Assembly (NCBI RefSeq): GCF_900184265.1
Contig: NZ_FXXA01000002.1
Coordinates: 2,590,539-2,654,538 of the forward strand
Direction of reading: 5' to 3'
DNA: 64,000 nucleotides
Source of the DNA: Eggerthella timonensis
GTDB taxonomy: Bacteria; Actinomycetota; Coriobacteriia; Coriobacteriales; Eggerthellaceae
The position numbers and the translations under genes are program-made. Numbering within the stretch: the stretch's first letter is position 1; each line of letters starts with the position of its first letter. Below the pieces are notes generated by a model. That model searched no databases, was not told the origin of the DNA, and saw nothing but the letters and a program-made list of their open reading frames with translations. This document shows positions 42,004-51,376 of the stretch, one piece after another.

Positions 42004-42848
42004 CGCGCGCCTCCTTCCGCCTGCGGGGCAGGGTTCGCAATGGGGCAGTCGGCGTTGCGCGCGGCGGCGGCCTCGGCCGCGTTCGCGTAGCCCTCGGCCA
42101 CCACGTCCTTGTAGACGCCCAACGGGTAGTACGGCAGCATGTTCTCGTTCATCCACGCGAAGGAGTCCTGCGGCGTCATGCCCCAGTTCGTCGGGCACGT
42201 GCCCACGATCTCGACGAGCGAGTAGCCGCGCCCGTCGATCTGGGTCTGGAACGCCTTCTTGATGGCCTTTTTCGCCTTGCGCACGTTCTTCGGGCAGTCG
42301 ACGGTGACGCGCTCCAGGTACGCCACGCCGTCGAGCGAGCTCAGAAGCTCGCACACGCGGATGGGGAAGCCGGCCGTCTCGGTGTCGCGGCCGTAGGGGC
42401 TCGTCTGCGTCACCTGGTTCGGCAGGCTCGTGGGGGCCATCTGGCCGCCCGTCATGCCGTAGATGGCGTTGTTGACGAAGATGACGGTGATGTTCTCGCC
42501 GCGGGTGGCAGCGTGCACGGTCTCGGCCATGCCGATGGACGCGAGGTCGCCGTCGCCCTGGTAGGCGAACACGACGCCGCCGGGCAGCACGCGCTTGACG
42601 GCGGTGGCCACCGCCGGCGCGCGCCCGTGCGCGGCCTCGATCATGTCGCAGCCGTAGAAGTCGTAGGACGTGACGGTGCAGCCGACGGGGGCCACGCCCA
42701 CCGTGGAGCCTTCCACGTCCAGCTCGTCGAGGCACTCGGCCACGAGGCGGTTGACGATGCCGTGGGAGCACCCGGGGCAGTAGTTCGTCACGACGGGCAA
42801 GAGCGCATGGGGTCGTTCGAACACGACTTTCATTTCCTTCTCGGCCAT
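42000..42848 (-). CDS. vorA: 2-oxoacid:ferredoxin oxidoreductase beta (TPP) subunit
   Basis: 282 aa. Thiamine diphosphate-binding chain: YCPGCSHGIVNRLVAE, GDGDLASIGMAE and NNAIYGMTGGQMAPTS. It holds the catalytic TPP with Mg. It is 3 nt after the alpha gene. The four-gene split (alpha, beta, gamma, ferredoxin) is typical of ketoisovalerate/2-ketoglutarate-type enzymes rather than the fused pyruvate enzymes. Confidence 0.92.
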   Translation of the reverse strand: MAEKEMKVVFERPHALLPVVTNYCPGCSHGIVNRLVAECLDELDVEGSTVGVAPVGCTVTSYDFYGCDMIEAAHGRAPAVATAVKRVLPGGVVFAYQGDGDLASIGMAETVHAATRGENITVIFVNNAIYGMTGGQMAPTSLPNQVTQTSPYGRDTETAGFPIRVCELLSSLDGVAYLERVTVDCPKNVRKAKKAIKKAFQTQIDGRGYSLVEIVGTCPTNWGMTPQDSFAWMNENMLPYYPLGVYKDVVAEGYANAAEAAAARNADCPIANPAPQAEGGAR

Positions 42849-42851
42849 GGC

Positions 42852-43934
42852 CTACTCCCCTCCTTTCGCGGACGCAGCGAGTTCTTCGTTCATCGATTCC
42901 AGCTTGGCCAGCACCTCCACGGGCGTCGGGATGACGCCGCCGGTGCGGCCGTAGAACTCCACCGGACGGCGGCCGGCGACGGTCAGGCGCACGTCGTCCA
43001 CCATCTGGCCCATGTTCATCTCCACCGACAGGTACGCCTTCGCGGTGGGAACCGTGGCCTCGATGGCGTCCACGGGGAACGGCCACAGGGTGATGGGCCG
43101 GATGAGGCCGGCCTTGATGCCCTGCTCGCGCGCCGCGACCACCGCGCTGCGCGCCACGCGGGCGCTCGCGCCGAACGCGACGACCACGATGTCGGCATCG
43201 TCGCACATGAACGACTCGGCGCGCTGCTCGTCGCGCTCGATGGCGGCGTAGCGCTCGTAGCGCTCCACGTTGAGGTCCTCGAGGGCCTCGGCCGTCAGGT
43301 ACAGCGAGTTCACCACGTTGTGGGCGCGCTCGTGCCGGTGGCCGTTCGTGGCCCAGGGCTTGTCGGGAAGCGCGTCCACGGGCTCGGGCATGACCACGGG
43401 CTCCATCATCTGGCCGAGCATGCCGTCGGCAAGGATCATGACGGGCGTGCGGTACTTGTCGGCCACGTCGAACGCGGAGTACACGTAGTCGGCCATCTCC
43501 TGCACGGTGGACGGCGCGTACACGACCACGCGGAAGTCGCCGTGGCCGAGCGCGCGGGTGGCCTGCCAGTAATCGGCCTGGGACGGCTGGATGCCGCCGA
43601 GGCCCGGGCCGCCGCGCTGCACGTTGATGATGACGCCCGGCAGGTCGGCGCCGGCCATGTAGGAGATGCCCTCGCCCTTGAGCGAGATGCCCGGCGACGA
43701 CGACGACGTCATGACGCGCGCGCCGGCGGCCGCGGCGCCGTACACCATGTTGATGGCCGCGATCTCGCTCTCTGCCTGCAGGAAGGTGCCGCCCACCTTC
43801 GGCATGCGCTTGGACATGTATGCCGCGAGCTCGGTCTGCGGCGTGATGGGGTAGCCGAAGAAGAAGCGGCAGCCGGCGCGCAGGGCGCTCTCCGCCAAAG
43901 CCTCGTTACCCTTCATGAGCACTTTCTCTGCCAT
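42852..43934 (-). CDS. vorB: 2-oxoacid:ferredoxin oxidoreductase alpha subunit
   Basis: 360 aa. Pyrimidine-binding chain of the TPP enzyme: [40 protein letters not shown] and [14 protein letters not shown]. It resembles VorB (3-methyl-2-oxobutanoate dehydrogenase subunit), but KorA-type activity on 2-oxoglutarate or aryl pyruvates is not excluded. It follows the small ferredoxin gene by 3 nt. Confidence 0.92.
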   Translation of the reverse strand: MAEKVLMKGNEALAESALRAGCRFFFGYPITPQTELAAYMSKRMPKVGGTFLQAESEIAAINMVYGAAAAGARVMTSSSSPGISLKGEGISYMAGADLPGVIINVQRGGPGLGGIQPSQADYWQATRALGHGDFRVVVYAPSTVQEMADYVYSAFDVADKYRTPVMILADGMLGQMMEPVVMPEPVDALPDKPWATNGHRHERAHNVVNSLYLTAEALEDLNVERYERYAAIERDEQRAESFMCDDADIVVVAFGASARVARSAVVAAREQGIKAGLIRPITLWPFPVDAIEATVPTAKAYLSVEMNMGQMVDDVRLTVAGRRPVEFYGRTGGVIPTPVEVLAKLESMNEELAASAKGGE

Positions 43935-43937
43935 GGT

Positions 43938-44144
43938 CTACCTCTCTACCGTGATCGCAACGTCAGGGCACATCGTCGCGCAAGACATGCAGCCCGTGCA
44001 CGCGTCCATGTCGGTGCAGTACGCGGGGTGGTAGCCCTTCGCGGTGATTTTGTCGTGGTCGAGCGCCATGATCTGCTCGGGGCATGCGTCAACGCACAGG
44101 CCGCACCCCTTGCAGAAGGAGTCGTCTACGCTGATTCTCGCCAT
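43938..44144 (-). CDS. vorD: 2-oxoacid:ferredoxin oxidoreductase delta subunit (2[4Fe-4S] ferredoxin)
   Basis: 68 aa. Two cluster motifs, CKGCGLCVDACP and CTGCMSCATMCP, and no other domain. It carries electrons from the TPP site to free ferredoxin. It is first of the vor block, 72 nt downstream of the P-loop gene. Confidence 0.93.
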   Translation of the reverse strand: MARISVDDSFCKGCGLCVDACPEQIMALDHDKITAKGYHPAYCTDMDACTGCMSCATMCPDVAITVER

Positions 44145-44216
44145 GATTCGCCTTCCTCGTCTCGTCTGAATGCATGAACGGCCGGACGAAAAGCGTCCGG
44201 CACGCAGCTCTCTTGC

Positions 44217-44981
44217 CTATTCCCAGGGAGTTCTTACATATACTTGCACAGGATAGTACGTTTGCCGATCCCCATTCGGCGCGCGGTGGGTAGTTTCCCG
44301 GTCGGCGACCTGCTGGGCCAGCGCAGCGGGCACGGTCGTACACGCCAGGGGCAGCCCGGCCGCCTGCGCGACGGCGCGCGCGAACGGCACGCCCTGCTCC
44401 ACCACCGCCTCGTCGGTGTCGCCCTGCAAGTGCGTGTTGTTCACGACGCACGTGGCCCCGAGGCCCGACTTCAGCTCGATCTCGCGCAGCACCTCGACGG
44501 CCTCGCCCGGCTCCTGCGTGAGGTTGCGGCTGCGGTTCACCACGTACAGCATGGCGTAGGGGGCCTGCGACACCGTGCGCGCGAAGCGGCCGAGCGCCGT
44601 CGCGCCCACGTCGTCGCCGCCCGCGTCGATCACGACGAGCGGGCGTTCGTCGCCCGTGCGCCAGGCGCGCTGCGCGCCGTCGATGGCCGGCTCGATGGTG
44701 CCCGACAGGCTGGGCCCGTCGAGGTTCGTGCCCGCGAACACGGGCGCGACGAGGCGGATGCCGCGCTCGTCGAGCAGCGCGCGGTAGTCGCTCGAGCGGA
44801 AGAAGGGGTTCACCACGTCCAGGTCGATCACCGTGACCGCGCGCCCCGCCTCGGCCGCGTCGAGCGCGACGTTGAGCGACAGGTTCGTCTTGCCCACCCC
44901 GTAATGGCCGCATACCACGGCCACGGGCACGTCGAGGGCGAGCGGGCCGCGCGCGGAGCGCTCCGGGTCGTCGGCCGCCAT
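44217..44981 (-). CDS. P-loop ATPase of MinD/CobQ type, function unknown
   Basis: 254 aa. The P-loop VCGHYGVGKTNLSLNVALDA is followed by VIDLDVVNPFFRSSDYR and VIDAGGDDVGA (Walker B-like), resembling the SIMIBI class that includes MinD and nucleotide-dependent metal-cluster carriers. No cysteine pair marks it as an Fe-S scaffold. It is translationally coupled to the acyl-CoA synthetase upstream (TGATG overlap) and precedes the vor genes. A maturation or regulatory role for the oxidoreductase is possible but unproven. Confidence 0.8.
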   Translation of the reverse strand: MAADDPERSARGPLALDVPVAVVCGHYGVGKTNLSLNVALDAAEAGRAVTVIDLDVVNPFFRSSDYRALLDERGIRLVAPVFAGTNLDGPSLSGTIEPAIDGAQRAWRTGDERPLVVIDAGGDDVGATALGRFARTVSQAPYAMLYVVNRSRNLTQEPGEAVEVLREIELKSGLGATCVVNNTHLQGDTDEAVVEQGVPFARAVAQAAGLPLACTTVPAALAQQVADRETTHRAPNGDRQTYYPVQVYVRTPWE

Positions 44982-46759
44982 CACACGAGCCCTTCGGGCG
45001 CCGCGGCGGCCTCGTCCGTCTCGCGGATTGCCGCGCGGCGGATCTTGCCGTTCACGGTTTTCGGCAGCGCCTCGACGTACTCCACGATGCGGGGGTACTT
45101 GTACGGCGCGGTCTTGTGCTTCACCCAGGTCTGCAGCTCGCGCGTGAGCTCGGAGGAGCCCGCGAAGCCCTCGGCCAGCACGATGGTGGCCTTCACGGCC
45201 TTGCCGCGCGTGGGGTCGGGCACGCCGGTGACGGCGCACTCGCGCACCGCCTCGTGCTCGAGCAGGACGCTCTCGATCTCGAAGGGGCCGATGCGGTAGC
45301 CGCTCGACTTGATGACGTCGTCGTTGCGGCCGACGTACCAGAAGTAGCCGTCCTCGTCGCACCAGGCCGTGTCGCCGGTATGGTACCAGCCGCACGTCAT
45401 GGCGGCCGCGGTCTTCTCGGGATCGCGGTAGTACTCCAGCATGATGCCGGCGGCCTTCTCGTGGATGTCGATGCACACCTCGCCCGTCTCGCCTACGGCG
45501 CAGCGGGTGCCGTCGTCGCGCTGGATCTCCACGTTGTACAGCGGCACCGGCTTGCCCATGGAGCCGGGGCGCGGAGTGGAGTTCGTGAGGTTCGCGATGG
45601 TGAGCGGCGTCTCGGTCTGCCCGAACCCTTCGTAGATGGTGAGCCCCGTGTGCTCCTTCCAGAAGTCGAACAGGTCGGGATTCAGCGCCTCGCCCGCCGT
45701 CGTGGAGTACACGAGCGTGCTCAGGTCGAAGGCGTCGATGTCCTCGGTCATCATCATGCGGTACATCGTGGGCGGGCAGCACAGCGTGGTGATGCCGTAG
45801 CGCCCGATGAGCGACAGGATGTCGGAGGGGCGGAAGCGGTCGTAGTCGTACGTGAACACGCACGCCTCCATGAGCCACTGGCCGTAGTACTTGCCCCACA
45901 CGGCCTTGCCCCACCCCGTGTCGGCGATGGTGAAGTGCAGGCCGTCGGGCTCCACGTTGTGCCAGTGCTTGGCCGTCACGAGGTGCGCGATGGCGTACTC
46001 GGAATCGTGCAGCACCATCTTGGGGTTGCCCGACGTGCCGGACGAGAAGTACATGAGCATGGGGTCGGCGGCGGCCGTCTCGCGACGCTCGAAGTCCTCG
46101 GAGGCGGCGCGCACGCCCGCGTTGAAGTCGAGCCAGCCGTCGCGCTCGGCCGAAGCCGCGCACACGCCCTCGGGGCCGGACAAGGCGGGCCCGATGAGCT
46201 CGCCTTCGGGCAGCACGATGGCGCCGTGCTCGTCTTCGGGCGACAGCCCGCCGCCCGCGCCGTTCACGAGGATGCGGCATGCCAGCGTGGGGCACGCCCC
46301 CGCCACGTTGTCCACCACGTCGGCGATGTCGCCGAGCGACGTGGCGATGACGGCCTTGATGGAGGCGCCGTTCAGGCGGTACTCCAGGTCGTGCTCCTTG
46401 AGCATGAACGTGGCGGGCACCATGACGGCGCCCAGCTTCGCGAGCGCGGTGGCCACGAACCAGAACTGGTAGTGGCGACGCAGGATGACCATGACCATGT
46501 CGCCGCGCCCGACGCCCGCCTCGGCCAGGAAGCTCGCCGTCTTGTCCGACCAGCGCTTCATGTCGGCGAAGGTGAACACGTGCTCCTCGCCTTCGGGGTT
46601 GCACCACACCATGGCGCGCCGATCGGGATCGTTCACGGCGATGTCGTCGACCACGTCGTAGCCGAAGTTGAAGTCGGCCGGGCAGTTCACCTCGAACGAG
46701 GCGAGCACCCCGTCCTCGTCGTAGGATTCGTTCACGTAACGGAGGTTGATGTTTCTCAT
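44981..46759 (-). CDS. AMP-forming acyl-CoA synthetase, second paralog
   Basis: 592 aa. Motifs MYFSSGTSGNPKM, GFGQTETP, YRIGPFEIES and catalytic Lys in PKTVNGKIRR. It is clearly paralogous to the enzyme at 39040 but longer between residues 125 and 215. Start at 46759 begins the homologous region; 21 upstream codons are in frame but lack an RBS. It lies in the operon XRE-cupin, synthetase, P-loop ATPase, vorDBAC, so it probably makes or uses the acyl-CoA of the oxidoreductase. Confidence 0.92.
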   Translation of the reverse strand: MRNINLRYVNESYDEDGVLASFEVNCPADFNFGYDVVDDIAVNDPDRRAMVWCNPEGEEHVFTFADMKRWSDKTASFLAEAGVGRGDMVMVILRRHYQFWFVATALAKLGAVMVPATFMLKEHDLEYRLNGASIKAVIATSLGDIADVVDNVAGACPTLACRILVNGAGGGLSPEDEHGAIVLPEGELIGPALSGPEGVCAASAERDGWLDFNAGVRAASEDFERRETAAADPMLMYFSSGTSGNPKMVLHDSEYAIAHLVTAKHWHNVEPDGLHFTIADTGWGKAVWGKYYGQWLMEACVFTYDYDRFRPSDILSLIGRYGITTLCCPPTMYRMMMTEDIDAFDLSTLVYSTTAGEALNPDLFDFWKEHTGLTIYEGFGQTETPLTIANLTNSTPRPGSMGKPVPLYNVEIQRDDGTRCAVGETGEVCIDIHEKAAGIMLEYYRDPEKTAAAMTCGWYHTGDTAWCDEDGYFWYVGRNDDVIKSSGYRIGPFEIESVLLEHEAVRECAVTGVPDPTRGKAVKATIVLAEGFAGSSELTRELQTWVKHKTAPYKYPRIVEYVEALPKTVNGKIRRAAIRETDEAAAAPEGLV

Positions 46760-46885
46760 GATGATGTCTTTCTGGGGAATCGATGCGGCGGGAACTATCC
46801 GCCGCGAGACGGATGGGATCATCGAATGCGAGGCGCATGCGCCCGGGTTCCGCGCGGTTGGACGCCGCGCGCCGGGGAGCAGCGC

Positions 46886-47467
46886 CTAGATAATCTCCCC
46901 GTTCGGCTTCATGACGACCGCGAGGAACGTGCACGGCTCGCCGCCGGTGGCGATCATGCCGTGGCCGCGGCTGGAATCGTACATGAGCAGGTCGCCCGCC
47001 TCGAGCTCCTCGACGTGGTCCTCGTAGGCGAAGCGCATGCGGCCCGAGATGATGTAGTCGAGCTCCTGGCCCTTGTGGTAGGACAGGTGGATGGGCTCGC
47101 TCTGCTCCTCCTCCAGGTACGGCGCCGTCACCAGGAAGGGCTCGGCCAGCTTGTTCTTGAAGTGCGGGGCCTTGTGCAGGTACTCGAAGCCCGCACGGCG
47201 CTTGATGGACAGCCCCTCGGCGGCGCGCGTCAGCGAATAGCCCGAAAGATGCGGGTCCTCGCCGGTCAAAAGCTCGATGACGTCGACGCCCAAGCGCTGC
47301 GCGCACTTGTACAGAAACGTGAACGACAGGTCCTGCCGCCCCGATTCCTGCGCGGCGTACTCGGCCACCGAGCGGCCCGTCGCGTCTGCCATCTCCTGCA
47401 TGGTGATGTCGAGGTCTTCGCGCAGCGCCCGAATACGTCCAGCCACCTCTTCGATGTTCGGCTCCAT
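46886..47467 (-). CDS. XRE-family regulator with C-terminal cupin, second paralog
   Basis: 193 aa. N-terminal HTH (IRALREDLDITMQEMADATG) and C-terminal cupin (GQELDYIISGRMRFAYEDHV; DSSRGHGMIATGG). Same architecture as the protein at 40726. It lies 126 nt upstream of the second acyl-CoA synthetase and probably regulates this operon. A minus-strand promoter-like TATACA lies near 47520. Confidence 0.9.
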   Translation of the reverse strand: MEPNIEEVAGRIRALREDLDITMQEMADATGRSVAEYAAQESGRQDLSFTFLYKCAQRLGVDVIELLTGEDPHLSGYSLTRAAEGLSIKRRAGFEYLHKAPHFKNKLAEPFLVTAPYLEEEQSEPIHLSYHKGQELDYIISGRMRFAYEDHVEELEAGDLLMYDSSRGHGMIATGGEPCTFLAVVMKPNGEII

Positions 47468-47564
47468 GCTCGCTTGACCTCCTTCTTGTATGTTGTCGGA
47501 ATAAAAGTCTACCTATTGTATAGCAAACCGCTTCGATTCATACGATGACGAAATCATTTGGAAA

Positions 47565-47594
47565 CAAAAAAGCGGCCCGGTGGTTCCGGGCCGC
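47565..47594 (-). terminator. Intrinsic terminator of the radical SAM gene
   Basis: Stem GCGGCCCGG/CCGGGCCGC, loop of 5 nt, followed by TTTTTTG on the minus strand, about 45 nt after the stop at 47640. Confidence 0.85.
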
Positions 47595-47639
47595 CTGCCA
47601 TGGGCGTCGGTTCGCGCGTCGTCGACGCGCGCGGGCTCC

Positions 47640-48965
47640 CTACGCGGGGACGCCCTCGCCGAACAAGAGCTCGCGCTCCGGGCCCGTCAGCGCGGCGCGC
47701 GCCTGGTCGCGCAGGTTGTTCATGCCGCTGAGGAACTGGCGGTACATGACGACGACCAGGTAGCGGCCCTTCGGCGTGAGCGTCAGCTCGTCGGCGTTGT
47801 CCGTGGCGAACGCCCCGTTCAAGCGCATGAACGCCATCTCCATGGGAAGGCCGCGCTCGATGGTGCAGCCGAAATCGCGCGCGAAGGCCCGCTTGTCGAG
47901 GCGCAGCTTGTACAGATCGAGCAGGAACCGGTAGCGCATGAGGTCGGGCTTGCTCATCACCGTCTTGCCCATGATGGACATGCGCCCGCTCTCGATGGCG
48001 GCGTTGTAGTCCTTGATGCTGAAGTTGTTGACGTACAGACAGCCGTTCAGGTGCGTGATGGAGCCGCTGCCGATGGCCGGGTACTCGTCGTAGTTCACCT
48101 GGTACTCGTCGATCTGCGGCGCGTCGACCGGCTTCTCGCCCTCGCCGTCGCGCGTGAACGTCCACAGCGTGGTGCGGTCGAACAGGGGGTCGTCGCCGCC
48201 GGCCAGCACCCCGTCGATGATCTGGTAGTAGCGGTACTCGCGCTCGTAGTCCATCTTGCCCAGCACCGACACCATCTTGCGCGTGGTGGCCGACGACACG
48301 TACAGCGGCGAGAACGTGGTCTGACGGCAGCCGGACAGCACGATCTTCTCGAGGTCGGCCATCAGCACGTCCTCGGTCTGCGAGGGGAAGTTGAAGATCA
48401 TGTCCACGTTGAGCGAGTCGAAGTACGGCTCGGCCTCGGCGATGCGCTCGAGGATCTCGTCGCCGCTGCCGTACTTCTCGTAGCGGTCCATCTGCTTGAG
48501 CAGGTCGTCGTCGAAGCTCTGCACGCCTACGGACAGGCGCTGCACGCGGCCGTGCAGCTTGTCGAGCCACGGCTGCGTCAGGTGGTTCGGGTTGGTCTCG
48601 GAAGCCACTTCCCTGATGCTGAAGTTGTCGCGAGCCATATCGAGGGTCTCGCACAGCTCGTCGATCATGACGGTGGGCGTGCCGCCGCCCACGTAGATGC
48701 TCTCGAAGTCGTAGCCCAAATCCTTGAGCATCATCATTTCCTTGCGCATGTTCGCGAAGTAGGGCGCGGCCACCTCGGCACGGAACGGGTAGCGGTTGAA
48801 GCTGCAGTAGGGGCAGAGCCGTTCGCAGAAGGGCACGTGCATGTACAGCATGTACTTCTGCCCGGGGTTCGCGGGCGGCATCATGGTCTCGTCGGTCGGC
48901 CGCAGGGTCAACTCGCGTTTGGTCATGGTATGGATCAGGCGCGAAAGCATGCGCTCGGAAAGCAT
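47640..48965 (-). CDS. Coproporphyrinogen-oxidase-like (HemN/HemW family) radical SAM protein
   Basis: 441 aa. The cluster motif is MHVPFCERLCPYCSF (CxxxCxxC), with IYVGGGTPTVM, RLSVGVQSFDDDLL and VDMIFNFPSQTEDVL, all typical of the HemN/HemW family. The C-terminal part differs from canonical HemW, so oxidase, haem chaperone or a haem-degrading methyltransferase role cannot be separated. The start has AAGGAG 5 nt upstream. Ends with its own terminator. Confidence 0.85.
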   Translation of the reverse strand: MLSERMLSRLIHTMTKRELTLRPTDETMMPPANPGQKYMLYMHVPFCERLCPYCSFNRYPFRAEVAAPYFANMRKEMMMLKDLGYDFESIYVGGGTPTVMIDELCETLDMARDNFSIREVASETNPNHLTQPWLDKLHGRVQRLSVGVQSFDDDLLKQMDRYEKYGSGDEILERIAEAEPYFDSLNVDMIFNFPSQTEDVLMADLEKIVLSGCRQTTFSPLYVSSATTRKMVSVLGKMDYEREYRYYQIIDGVLAGGDDPLFDRTTLWTFTRDGEGEKPVDAPQIDEYQVNYDEYPAIGSGSITHLNGCLYVNNFSIKDYNAAIESGRMSIMGKTVMSKPDLMRYRFLLDLYKLRLDKRAFARDFGCTIERGLPMEMAFMRLNGAFATDNADELTLTPKGRYLVVVMYRQFLSGMNNLRDQARAALTGPERELLFGEGVPA

Positions 48966-49004
48966 AGGGTCTCCTTTTCGTTTCGATTCGGGGTGCGGCG
49001 TGCG

Positions 49005-50426
49005 TCAGGCGGTGCGGACGAACCGGACGGCGAAGTGGGCGTCCGACGATCCGGGGCGCAGGCGCGTGGCGACGCAGGAGCGGCCGTTGACGGGCGCCAG
49101 CTCGAAGCCCGCGCCGGCGGGGCTGTCGAGGAAGGCCTTCACCACGCCGTTGTTCTCCTCGCGCGTCACCGTGCACGTGGCGTAGGCCAGCGTGCCGCCG
49201 ACGGCCACGTGAGGCGCCGCGGACTGGAGCATGCCCAGCTGCACGCGCGCGAACTCCGCGACGTCGGCCGGCGTGATGCGCCAGCGGATCTCGGGGTGGC
49301 GGCGCAGCGTGCCCAGGCCGGAGCAGGGCGCGTCGATGAATATCTCGTCGAACTGCCGCTCCCCCACCACGGCGTCCAGCTCGAGCGCATCGCCCGTGAG
49401 CGCCTCGGCCACCTGCGCGTTGTAGCGGTCGGCACGCTCTTTGAGCAGCCGCGTCTTGAACGCATGGTTGTCGAGCGCCGTGAGCGCGAGCTGCGAGCCG
49501 TAGGCACGCTGGGCGTCGCTTTGCAGCAGGATGGTCTTCGTGGCGCGCCCGGCGCCCACCTCCAGCAACGTTTCCGGCTTCCGCTCGGGCAGCACCGAGG
49601 CGGCCACGAGCTGCGAAGCGGCGTCGGACACGAGTATCTTGCCTTGGCCGAACAGGCGCTTCACCTCGGGCAGCAGCAGAGCGCGCGTATCGAGCACGCG
49701 GTAGCAGCCGGGAACGCGCACGTCGTCGATCGCCACCGGGTCGAGCCCCTCGTCGAGCTTCTCGAACGCGGCCACGAGGGCCTCGTCGCTCGTCTTCGCG
49801 GCGTTGACGGCGATGAACAGCGGCGCCTGCTCGTTCGAGGCGCGCATGAAGTCGAGGGCCGCCTGCGGCCCCAGGTCGGCGATGAGCTTGCGCGCGAGCC
49901 ACAGCGGGAACGCGTGCAGGCGCGCGAGCGCCTCGAGGTCGCGCATCGGATCGCCGAAGGGGAACGACGCGCGCAGGGCCACGATCTTGCGCAGCACCGC
50001 GTTCGCCAAGCCCGACGCGCTCACCGCGAACGAGCGCACGAGCTCGACGCCCTGGTCGACGGCCGCATGCGGGCTCTTGCCCAAGAAGATGATCTCGTAG
50101 GTGCTCAGGCGCAGGGCGTCGCGCACGTCGGGCTTCACGTCGTCAGGCTTGTTGAGCGCGCGGTCGATGACCTCGTCGAGCGTGCCGCTGGCGCTGACCG
50201 TACCGAGCGCCAGCTTCGTGGCGAAGGCGCGGTCCTCCGAGGAGAGGTCCGAGCGGTCGATGCGCGTGCCGATGACGTCCTGTGCGAACGCGTCGCGCTC
50301 GCGCACGGCGCGCACCACGTCGAGCGCGGCGAGGCGCGCGGGGCTCGCCTTGGAGCGCGGCCTCTTCGGCGGGTTCTTGGGTCCCGCGTAGCCTTTCGGC
50401 TCGCGCTTCTCGGATGGTTCAGGCAT
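49005..50426 (-). CDS. rsmB: 16S rRNA (cytosine-5) methyltransferase RsmB
   Basis: 473 aa. Residues 20-150 are a NusB-like domain (ALDVVRAVRERDAFAQDVIG); residues 270-470 the SAM methyltransferase: VGAGRATKTILLQSDAQR, IDAPCSGLGTLRRHPEIRW and LAYATCTVTREENNGVV, with the two catalytic cysteines in PC and TC. Starts inside the fmt end (8-nt overlap). Confidence 0.95.
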   Translation of the reverse strand: MPEPSEKREPKGYAGPKNPPKRPRSKASPARLAALDVVRAVRERDAFAQDVIGTRIDRSDLSSEDRAFATKLALGTVSASGTLDEVIDRALNKPDDVKPDVRDALRLSTYEIIFLGKSPHAAVDQGVELVRSFAVSASGLANAVLRKIVALRASFPFGDPMRDLEALARLHAFPLWLARKLIADLGPQAALDFMRASNEQAPLFIAVNAAKTSDEALVAAFEKLDEGLDPVAIDDVRVPGCYRVLDTRALLLPEVKRLFGQGKILVSDAASQLVAASVLPERKPETLLEVGAGRATKTILLQSDAQRAYGSQLALTALDNHAFKTRLLKERADRYNAQVAEALTGDALELDAVVGERQFDEIFIDAPCSGLGTLRRHPEIRWRITPADVAEFARVQLGMLQSAAPHVAVGGTLAYATCTVTREENNGVVKAFLDSPAGAGFELAPVNGRSCVATRLRPGSSDAHFAVRFVRTA

Positions 50427-51375
50427 GCGTTTCCTCCCACGTCAGGCCGCCGTCTTTGATTCCCTGGATGCCCGCGGCGAACGAACGCGCATCCATGGCC
50501 TGCTTGCCGTCAGGTTTGAGTTCGAGCGCCTCGAGGACGCCGTCTGCCATGCCGAGGAACAGGCGCTTGCCCGCGAACCGCACCGATCCGGGCGCGAGGC
50601 CCGCCGCAAGCTCGCCGCCCTGCGCGTCCTCGACGGCGCGCGCCTCGAGCACGGTGACGCCGCGTCCCGCGACCGTCGCGCGCGACGGATGCGCCGCGCG
50701 CGACGCCTGCACCTTGCGCGACGCCGTCAAGGCGTCGTCGGCCGGCGACAGGTCCAGCTCGCGCTTCTCGATCTTCGACGCGTAGGTCACGAGCGCCTCG
50801 TCCTGCTCCGTCCACTCGGCGGCGCCGCGCTCGACGTGCACGAGGGCGGTGAGCAGGGCGTGCGAGCCCAGGTCGGCCAGTTCCTCGGTGAGCTCTGCGG
50901 CGCTCTTGCCCTCGACGGAGGCTGTGCGGCACACGCAGTACGCGCCCGTGTCGAGGCCCTCCTCCATGCGCATGATGCACACGCCCGCCTCGGCGTCGCC
51001 CGCCAGGATGGCGCGCTCGATGGGCGCGGCGCCGCGCCAGCGCGGCAGCAGCGAGGCGTGAACGTTGAGGCAGCCGAAGCGCGGGATGTCGAGCACGGCC
51101 TTCGGCAGGATGGCGCCGTAGGCCGCCACGCAGACGACGTCGGGCGCGAAGGACGCCAGCTCGCGCTGCGCCTCTTCGTCGCGCAGGGTGCGCGGCGTCA
51201 GCACGCGCAGGCCGTGGCGCTCGGCCACGGCCTTCACCGGCGAGGGCTCGAGGCGCTTGCCGCGGCCGCGCACCGCGTCGGGGCGCGTGTACACCGCCAC
51301 CACGTCGTGCTGCTCCACGAGGTCGTCGAGTATGGTCGCCGCGAACTCCGGCGTGCCCATGAACACGACGCGCAT
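50419..51375 (-). CDS. fmt: Methionyl-tRNA formyltransferase
   Basis: 318 aa, family length. Formylates initiator Met-tRNA. Motif LNVHASLLPRWRGAAPIERA with the catalytic His, and VFMGTPEFA at the N-terminus. ATG at 51375 is chosen since MRVVFMGTPEFA is the usual start. It follows def, its functional partner, after 1 nt. Confidence 0.97.
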   Translation of the reverse strand: MRVVFMGTPEFAATILDDLVEQHDVVAVYTRPDAVRGRGKRLEPSPVKAVAERHGLRVLTPRTLRDEEAQRELASFAPDVVCVAAYGAILPKAVLDIPRFGCLNVHASLLPRWRGAAPIERAILAGDAEAGVCIMRMEEGLDTGAYCVCRTASVEGKSAAELTEELADLGSHALLTALVHVERGAAEWTEQDEALVTYASKIEKRELDLSPADDALTASRKVQASRAAHPSRATVAGRGVTVLEARAVEDAQGGELAAGLAPGSVRFAGKRLFLGMADGVLEALELKPDGKQAMDARSFAAGIQGIKDGGLTWEETHA

Positions 51376-51376
51376 G

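Noticed and set aside
44217-47306. A single 1029-residue protein
   Set aside because: Only its C-terminal 254 residues are real (P-loop ATPase); the rest is a shadow of the acyl-CoA synthetase in another frame.
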